From Actinomycetes bacterium (GTDB taxonomy: Bacteria; Actinomycetota; Thermoleophilia; BMS3ABIN01): a DNA stretch of 10,725 nt. Position 1 is the first letter of the stretch. The number at the start of each line of letters is the position of its first letter. Of the stretch, positions 1 to 4,099 are shown piece by piece. The notes under the pieces were generated by a model. That model was not told the origin of the DNA and did no database searches. It saw nothing but the letters and a program-made list of their open reading frames with translations. The stretch is from positions 1 through 10,725 of the forward strand of contig JAJYIN010000053.1 of NCBI GenBank assembly GCA_021790075.1, in the 5' to 3' direction. The position numbers and the translations under genes were made by a program.

Positions 1-120
1 TCTTGGTTTTGCCGGCTGAATGTCTCGGCTCTGCCGGCTGAATGTCTCGGCTCTGGGCCCGGACGGCCGGCCCGTCACCGGCCCGCATCTGGCGGCCGCC
101 GTTTGAGCAGCGATCCATAA
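1..120 (+). CDS. possible 3' end of an upstream gene, frame broken by a 22-bp duplication
   Basis: Only about 100 bases are visible, so this is tentative and no function is recognised. Read from base 1 the frame is open to TAA at 118-120, but after the tandem repeat it becomes Arg/Gly/Pro-rich with mixed third positions. The frame that ends at TGA 104-106 looks more coding-like downstream of the repeat: its codons almost all end in G or C and give GPDGRPVTGPHLAAAV. That frame is closed at 17-19 in the present sequence. Deleting one 22-base repeat unit joins frame 1 directly to the TGA at 104-106. The simplest inference is that a gene enters from the left and its last 17 or so codons were shifted by the duplication. 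It could also be non-coding DNA. Confidence 0.3.
   Translation, partial: SWFCRLNVSALPAECLGSGPGRPARHRPASGGRRLSSDP
11..54. repeat. perfect tandem duplication, 2 x 22 bp
   Basis: Bases 11-32 and 33-54 are identical 22-base units with no spacer, beginning GCCGGCTGAATG. Because 22 is not a multiple of three, the duplication shifts any reading frame that crosses it. No third copy was seen in the window. Confidence 0.9.
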
Positions 121-154
121 GAGCCTATTTCGATAGGTGTATTCTGCTGCGGCC

Positions 155-170
155 GGCTGCAAAGCCTTTT
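155..170 (+). terminator. weak hairpin plus T-run after the upstream partial gene
   Basis: GGCT (155-158), a GCAA tetraloop and AGCC (163-166) form a four-pair GNRA-capped hairpin followed by TTTT (167-170). Upstream, GCCTAT/ATAGGT with a TTCG loop (123-138) makes a second small stem. Either could mark the end of a transcript from the left, but both stems are short. Confidence 0.2.
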
Positions 171-206
171 CGCACGACCTCGCTACTAACAACCTGTCGA
201 AAGGGG

Positions 207-283
207 CTCTAGGCAAACCCGGAGTGACCGCTTCCCCCGGTCTGGTAGAGGACTGCCAGCTGGAACTCGACATTCGGCGGTCC
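207..283 (+). other. nested inverted repeats; possible structured leader of the HEAT gene
   Basis: Three pairings fit together. CTCTA (207-211) pairs with TAGAG (246-250). Inside it GACCG (226-230) pairs with CGGTC (238-242) around a 7-base loop. Directly after, GGACTGCC (250-257) pairs with GGCGGTCC (276-283) as eight pairs with one G-U, around an 18-base loop. The junction holds GGCAAACC (212-219), which resembles one half of the c-di-GMP-I riboswitch core, but the GACGCAAAGCC partner is missing. I therefore call it only a potentially structured segment, in the 212-base gap before the HEAT gene. If that gene is transcribed from the -10 box at 307-312, this segment is not in its mRNA. Confidence 0.3.
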
Positions 284-306
284 AGGAAACAACGGGCAAA
301 ATAAGG

Positions 307-312
307 TATAAA
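307..312 (+). promoter_or_regulatory. -10-like box directly upstream of the HEAT gene
   Basis: TATAAA(T) lies seven bases before the ATG at 319, in a short AT-rich patch of GC-rich DNA. Transcription from it would begin at or near the start codon, giving a leaderless mRNA, a mode common in actinobacteria. No good -35 was found 16-18 bases upstream. The nearest Shine-Dalgarno-like bases (AAGG, 303-306) are 12 bases from the ATG, further than usual. Confidence 0.4.
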
Positions 313-318
313 TATAGG

Positions 319-1155
319 ATGAATTTGAGCCTGGAAGAACTCCTGGAAGGGAAAAAATACGGGGAGATCTCCGACCGCCTCTATAAGGAGCGCGGGCAGA
401 TGGTGCGTGAGCTGATCCTGAAACTGGAAACCTCAAGTAGCGATGAAACCCGCCGTGCCATACTGAATATCCTGGGAAGGTACGGGTTTGACCACCCCGA
501 AGACGTGTACGGCTCCACCGGCACCATCATGAAGGTCCTGGACGAGGAGCCGTCGCTCAAGTCCGAAGGCGCCTGCGCCCTGGGAAACCTGGTCTTCAAC
601 TACCGCGACAAGTCCGAGGAGCTCCTGCCCATGCTGCGGGCGATGCTGGCCGATGATGATGCCCTGATCCGTGAGGATGCGGCGTATGCCATCGGCAATA
701 TCGGCTTTAACTTCCCCGACCTTGCCGCCGCCGAGCTGCCGGCGCTGATGCGGATGCTCGATTCCGATGATGAGGACGAGCGGGAAGCCGGGGCCCACGC
801 CCTCGGCAAGATCGGCGTTAATTCCCCTGAAATGATCAAGGACCAGTTCCCCAAGCTGGTGCGGGTGTTAGAGCACGCCAAGGAAACTAGTTGCGGCGGG
901 GTGGTGTTCGCCTTCGGCGCCATCGGTTTCAACTATCCGGAGATGGTAAGGGAACACATCCCGCGGCTGATCGAATATCTGAAGAGCCGCGACCCGGTCG
1001 TGGTGAAAAACGCCGTCATGGCGCTGGGGATAATCGGCATGACCAGCCCCCGGCTCATCGATGAAGCGCTGCCATTCCTGCAGGAGCTGACCAAAAGCAG
1101 CGACCAGGAGATCGCGCTCAACGCCCAGGTGGCGATGAAGCGCAGCGGCGGTTAA
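319..1155 (+). CDS. HEAT-repeat protein with six 36-37 residue units
   Basis: This is a complete 278-residue soluble protein with no signal peptide or membrane segment. It is built from helical repeats. A motif of the form A-(L/I/F)-G-x-(I/L)-(G/V)-(F/V/M)-(N/T)-x-(P/R) starts at residues 87, 124, 161, 198 and 235, an exact 37-residue period, and a divergent copy (ILGRYGFDHP) starts at 51. Between the motifs lie a Leu-rich helix and an acidic turn, as in HEAT/armadillo solenoids, which act as protein-binding scaffolds. No catalytic motif is visible, and the HEAT calls found in phycobilisome lyases and similar enzymes would not be specific here. The start is the only Met at the ORF head and sits seven bases after a -10-like box. 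The gene is convergent with the glutaredoxin gene, 67 bases away. The fold is fairly certain; the partner and role are unknown. Confidence 0.85.
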   Translation: MNLSLEELLEGKKYGEISDRLYKERGQMVRELILKLETSSSDETRRAILNILGRYGFDHPEDVYGSTGTIMKVLDEEPSLKSEGACALGNLVFNYRDKSEELLPMLRAMLADDDALIREDAAYAIGNIGFNFPDLAAAELPALMRMLDSDDEDEREAGAHALGKIGVNSPEMIKDQFPKLVRVLEHAKETSCGGVVFAFGAIGFNYPEMVREHIPRLIEYLKSRDPVVVKNAVMALGIIGMTSPRLIDEALPFLQELTKSSDQEIALNAQVAMKRSGG

Positions 1156-1201
1156 GAGGTTTTTCTCAGAGGTTGCGCCGGCCCCCCCGCACGCGGCGGC
1201 C

Positions 1202-1219
1202 AAAAGGCCCTCCGAGGGC
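1202..1219 (-). terminator. intrinsic terminator of the rhodanese-glutaredoxin operon
   Basis: On the minus strand, immediately after the glutaredoxin stop, GCCCT-CGG-AGGGC (1219-1207) forms a GC-rich five-pair hairpin followed by C and TTTT (1205-1202). The stem is short but the placement is right. No convincing T-tract terminator was seen for the convergent HEAT gene. Confidence 0.45.
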
Positions 1220-1222
1220 TCT

Positions 1223-1483
1223 TCAGTCGCCGGCCAGCAGCTCGTCCAGCCTGCCGGCGCGGTCCAGCGCCATCAGGTCGTCGTAGCCGCCAGCGTGGTA
1301 ATCGCCGATGAAGACCTGCGGCACCGTACGGCGCCCCGTCTTCTCTTCCAGGCCGTCCCGCCCGGCCGGATCGAGATCGATCCGGATCTTTTCGATTTCC
1401 TCCACGCCCTTCTGTTGCAGAAGCCGCTCGGCCATCATGCAGAAACGGCAGGTATCGGTACAGTACATCTTGACCTGGGGCAT
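1223..1483 (-). CDS. grxC: glutaredoxin, GrxC-like, CRFC active site
   Basis: This 86-residue cytosolic thiol-disulfide oxidoreductase of the thioredoxin fold has the length usual for small bacterial glutaredoxins. The redox motif is Cys12-Arg-Phe-Cys15 (CTDTCRFC), with an extra Cys8. TVP at 53-55 supplies the cis-proline, and GGYDD at 65-69 matches the GG-x-DD segment that holds the thiol substrate. CRFC differs from the common CPYC; the Pro-to-Arg change after the first Cys should alter its redox potential or partner choice (inference). A strong Shine-Dalgarno, GAGGAG, lies five bases before the ATG and overlaps the TGA of the rhodanese gene upstream; the two genes are separated by nine bases, so they are co-transcribed and probably translationally coupled. 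The usual role is reduction of mixed disulfides with a low-molecular-weight thiol or a reductase. Mycoredoxin or NrdH-like use is possible in an actinobacterium. Confidence 0.85.
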   Translation of the reverse strand: MPQVKMYCTDTCRFCMMAERLLQQKGVEEIEKIRIDLDPAGRDGLEEKTGRRTVPQVFIGDYHAGGYDDLMALDRAGRLDELLAGD

Positions 1484-1492
1484 CTTTTCTCC

Positions 1493-1906
1493 TCAGCTTT
1501 CCATCTTCATGTTCGCCCGTTGCCAGGCAATCAGGCCACCCTTGAGGTTGTATACATTGCTGAAGCCGTTCTTGCACAGGAACAGGCAGGCGCTGGCTGA
1601 CCGGCGGCCGCTGCGGCAGCTGACCACGATCGGCTTGTCACGGTACCGCTCCAGCTCCTTGAGACGGAATCTGACCTGTCCCAGGGGAATGTGCCGCGCG
1701 TTGGGTATGCGGCCGGCGCGGTATTCCCGGTCCTCCCGTACGTCCACGACTACCGCTTTCTGGCGCTTGATCAGCTCCAGCGTCTCACCGGCCCCGACCT
1801 GACGGACGCCGCAACTCTTCAGCCGGCGGCCGGGTGAGAGCTGCCGGTAGAGAAGCAGGCCGATTACAGCCCCGGCTAAAAGGAATAAAACCTGGTTCAG
1901 ACTCAT
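1493..1906 (-). CDS. membrane-anchored single-domain rhodanese
   Basis: The protein has 137 residues from the ATG at 1906. This start is preferred over in-frame ATGs at 1930 and 1954 because GGAGG (1916-1920) lies nine bases upstream. Residues 4-20 (NQVLFLLAGAVIGLLLY) form one membrane helix. Basic residues follow it (RQLSPGRRLK), so the positive-inside rule puts the rhodanese domain in the cytoplasm. The domain (about 37-130) carries VVVDVRED, GRIPNARHIPL, the active-site loop CRSGRRS with persulfide-forming Cys97, and the closing GGLIAW. Such proteins move sulfane sulfur between carriers. The glutaredoxin encoded next in the operon could reduce the resulting persulfide or disulfide (inference). 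A perfect dyad overlaps the likely -10 box, which suggests repressor control. Confidence 0.85.
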   Translation of the reverse strand: MSLNQVLFLLAGAVIGLLLYRQLSPGRRLKSCGVRQVGAGETLELIKRQKAVVVDVREDREYRAGRIPNARHIPLGQVRFRLKELERYRDKPIVVSCRSGRRSASACLFLCKNGFSNVYNLKGGLIAWQRANMKMES

Positions 1907-1928
1907 GGTTGACTGCCTCCTGTTGTAC

Positions 1929-1947
1929 ATTCTACCAGCCGGTAGAA
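1929..1947 (-). promoter_or_regulatory. -10-like box overlapped by a perfect dyad, upstream of the rhodanese operon
   Basis: TTCTACC-AGCC-GGTAGAA (1930-1947) is a perfect seven-base inverted repeat with a four-base spacer. On the minus strand its end forms TAGAAT (1934-1929), five of six matches to the -10 consensus, about 15-20 bases before the Shine-Dalgarno. The -35 match is poor. A regulator bound to the dyad would cover the -10 element, so an operator is the natural reading. The dyad also lies between the operon and the divergent membrane-protein gene. Confidence 0.5.
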
Positions 1948-2117
1948 CCACCAACTAACGCATTTTCCGGGAAGCCTGGCGGTGACTGCCAGCTCCGCCC
2001 GGCCAGAAATTTTGATGCGAAACAGCGGGAAAGGTTTCAACCACGTTAGGTAAAGGTAGTAGAATGACCGGGGCGGCAGGCGCTGTCCACCATCGCAAAC
2101 CCTGGAGGCCTTCACAC

Positions 2118-2942
2118 ATGGAACAACCACTGGAAAGCGAGCAGCCATCGCTCCCCCTGGGAGACGTCTTCTCCCGCTCCTGGGGAATCTTCACCCAGAA
2201 CTTCACCACTATCCTCATCATCGTGCTGATCGTCCATATTCCCCTCAATGCGATTCTGTGGGCCGCATCGGCTAACCATGTGCTGTCAGGCCAGCAGGAT
2301 ACCGTGACCCGTCAACTCGACCTCATCGACAGCAAACAAGCCGACCAGGTGGACACGGGGGCGCTGGCCTCGGCGGGAGCAGAGATGTTTGGCTACGGAA
2401 TCGGCGTCACTATTTTTTCCGACATGGCCGGCGCCGTGGCCGTCATGGCGCTGATCGTGATGGTGATGGACCGGCTGGAGGGCAGGGAAACCAGCTACCG
2501 GCAGGCGTTTTCCAGATCGCTGCCCCGCTGGCCCGCCGGCGCCCTGACGGTGTTGCTCTCAGGCGTAGCCGTGATCGTACTTTACGCGTTTTTCATCATC
2601 CCGGGAGTCATATTCGACATATTCTGGACTTTCGCCCTGCAGGCGGTCGTCCTTCAGGGAAAAGCGGGGCCGGGCGCCCTGGCCGAAAGTTACCGCCTGG
2701 TGCGCGGCCGCTGGTGGCGGGTGTTCCTCTATTCACTGGTTTTCGGGATATCAGCCTCCGTGATCAGCAGCATCCTCACCAGCGTGGGTAATTTCGGTGA
2801 CAATGCGCTGGCCGTGATCGTCGTGACCACGGTCATCTCGGTGGTGCTGGCCTATTTCACCATTGCGTACACGGTCCTCTACTCCGACCTGGCAAAACGG
2901 GAAGAAAAACACGGGCCGCAAATGCTGTTGCAGACGGACTGA
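2118..2942 (+). CDS. polytopic membrane protein with a glycerophosphodiesterase-membrane-domain-like region
   Basis: The protein has 274 residues from the ATG at 2118, chosen over the in-frame ATG at 2064 because GGAGG (2104-2108) lies nine bases upstream of it. The acidic N-terminus (about 1-20) is followed by hydrophobic segments near 30-50, 93-117, 140-170, 202-222 and 231-258. Between the first two is a polar loop (52-88). The segment IIPGVIFDIFWTFALQAVVL (160-179), then ALAESYRLVRGRWWRVF (187-203), matches the hallmark of the bacterial family that includes the membrane domain of glycerophosphoryl diester phosphodiesterases and YciC/DUF975-like proteins. No catalytic phosphodiesterase domain is present. 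Members are commonly of unknown function in envelope physiology. The gene stands alone, divergent from the rhodanese operon and convergent with holA; a TAGAAT (2060-2065) upstream is a weak -10 candidate. Confidence 0.75.
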   Translation: MEQPLESEQPSLPLGDVFSRSWGIFTQNFTTILIIVLIVHIPLNAILWAASANHVLSGQQDTVTRQLDLIDSKQADQVDTGALASAGAEMFGYGIGVTIFSDMAGAVAVMALIVMVMDRLEGRETSYRQAFSRSLPRWPAGALTVLLSGVAVIVLYAFFIIPGVIFDIFWTFALQAVVLQGKAGPGALAESYRLVRGRWWRVFLYSLVFGISASVISSILTSVGNFGDNALAVIVVTTVISVVLAYFTIAYTVLYSDLAKREEKHGPQMLLQTD

Positions 2943-3041
2943 ACGGCGATTTCCGGAAGCTAAACCAAAAAGCCTGCAAATAAACAGTATGGTGTCCCCG
3001 AGTTGCAGGGCTGACTGAAGGGCGATTCCCGAAGCTAGACC
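2927..3041. repeat. imperfect 40-bp direct repeat at the two convergent gene ends
   Basis: Copy A is 2927-2966 and copy B is 3002-3041. They align over 41 columns with 33 identities, six mismatches and two single-base gaps; shared blocks include GTTGCAG, GACTGAA, GGCGATT and GAAGCTA. Copy A spans the last codons and TGA of the membrane-protein gene. Copy B spans the TAG of holA on the opposite strand. The spacing between copies is 75-76 bases. Confidence 0.8.
2967..3012 (-). terminator. likely intrinsic terminator after holA
   Basis: On the minus strand AGCCCTGCAA (3012-3003) pairs with TTGCAGGCT (2979-2971), nine pairs with one bulged base, followed directly by TTTT (2970-2967; five Ts counting the last stem base). 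The 23-base loop is long, which lowers the score. It lies 22 bases past the holA stop and would end the leuS-comEA-comEC-holA transcript group. Confidence 0.5.
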
Positions 3042-4018
3042 GCGTCCAGCACCCGCGCCACCGCCCTTTCCAGCTGCAAGTCGGGCCTCTGGTCACTGCG
3101 CCCTTTCATGTCGGCGTCGAGCTCCGCGAAAATGCGCACCCCTTCACGCAGGCCGCCAGCCGTGAAGTTGCGGCTTTGCTCCACCACCTTGCGGGCCGGA
3201 TATGGCTTAAGCCCCAGGGCCGCCGCCGCCCTCGCCGGGTCCTCGCCCCTCTCACGCGCCGCCGCCACCTCCGCCAGGTTGCGCAGATGCCTGGCCAGTG
3301 AATAAAAAACCGCGTTCGGCGCCGTCCTGTCGGCCAGGATCTCTTCCAGATGGCGGAAGACAGAGGCGCGGTCCCGGGCGCCCAGGGCGTCGGTAAGATC
3401 CCAGATGCGCACTTCGGGGGAAACCCAGCAGAGCCCGTCGATATCCTCCATCAACACCGTTCCCTTTCCCACATAGGCGGCCAGTTTGTCCAGCTCGCTG
3501 AGGATTGACCGCTGGTCCGAACCGCTCAGGGTGATCAGGCGGCGTGCCTCCCGCCCGCCCATTTTCAGGTGCCGCTGCGCCGCCTGCTCCTGGACCCATT
3601 GGGGCATGCCGGCCGGCCGCGGCGCCTCGTAGCTGAGTAACTGCCCCACCCCCTCGATGGCCTTCGTCAGGGATTCATTCCTGCGGATGCCGCTGCCGGT
3701 GAGCGCCAGCACCGTATGCGGAGGCGGGTCGGCCAGATAGTTGGCGATGACGTCCTTGTCCGCCTTGCGCCACGCGCCCACACCGGTGACCAGAACCAGC
3801 CGGACCCCGGTCCCGAACGGCAGCGTGTTGGCCGCCTGCACCACTTCCTGAGCAGAGTGCTCGGCGGCATCAAAGACGTCTACATTCAGGTCAGTGCCGG
3901 CATCGGCGATCACCCGCTCCCGCAGCCGGGCCACCGCCTTTTCCACTTTGGTCTCATCGCTGCCGGTGATCAGGTAAGCAGGCTTCAGTTTATTCTTCTT
4001 GTTGGTCTTGGAAGTCAT
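3035..4018 (-). CDS. holA: DNA polymerase III delta subunit
   Basis: HolA is the wrench of the clamp loader; it opens the beta sliding clamp ring in complex with gamma/tau and delta prime. The 327-residue length is typical of the family. The N-terminal lysine-rich tail is followed by YLITGSDETKVEKAV (15-29), the degenerate P-loop-like segment. A second domain contains VLVTGVGAWRKADKDV and TVLALTGSG. Around residues 150-190 comes the helical lid with REARRLITLSGSDQRSI and SELDKLAAY. The C-terminal collar helices include NAVFYSLARHLRNL and end in QLERAVARVLDAV. The position after comEC matches the common comEA-comEC-holA order. The start lacks a clear Shine-Dalgarno, and a strong hairpin lies 13 bases before the ATG. 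The frequent neighbour rpsT is absent here. Confidence 0.92.
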   Translation of the reverse strand: MTSKTNKKNKLKPAYLITGSDETKVEKAVARLRERVIADAGTDLNVDVFDAAEHSAQEVVQAANTLPFGTGVRLVLVTGVGAWRKADKDVIANYLADPPPHTVLALTGSGIRRNESLTKAIEGVGQLLSYEAPRPAGMPQWVQEQAAQRHLKMGGREARRLITLSGSDQRSILSELDKLAAYVGKGTVLMEDIDGLCWVSPEVRIWDLTDALGARDRASVFRHLEEILADRTAPNAVFYSLARHLRNLAEVAAARERGEDPARAAAALGLKPYPARKVVEQSRNFTAGGLREGVRIFAELDADMKGRSDQRPDLQLERAVARVLDAV

Positions 4019-4031
4019 GTCCGGTTATCGG

Positions 4032-4052
4032 GCGCCCGGCCTGCCGGGGCGC
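4032..4052 (-). other. GC-rich hairpin just upstream of the holA start
   Basis: GCGCCCGGC (4032-4040) and GCCGGGGCGC (4043-4052) pair over nine bases with one bulged G. No T-run follows on the minus strand, so it is not an intrinsic terminator. It lies in the 81-base comEC-holA spacer and would hinder ribosome loading at holA if it forms in the mRNA. Confidence 0.45.
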
Positions 4053-4099
4053 ATGCTGCGCGGGCAGTCATGCGGCTCAGGCCGCGGGCAGCCGGTTTG

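Noticed and set aside
155..260. c-di-GMP-I riboswitch (GCAAAGCC near 159-166 and GGCAAACC at 212-219)
   Set aside because: The two motifs are in the wrong order and the GACGCAAAGCC block that should follow GGCAAACC is absent, so the known core cannot form.
251..261. 11-base match GACTGCCAGCT shared by 251-261 and 1984-1994
   Set aside because: It is short, GC-rich and in unrelated contexts, so chance is the likeliest explanation.
1152..1577. minus-strand 141-codon ORF overlapping the glutaredoxin gene
   Set aside because: It is an Arg/Gly-rich shifted-frame shadow of the glutaredoxin and rhodanese genes.
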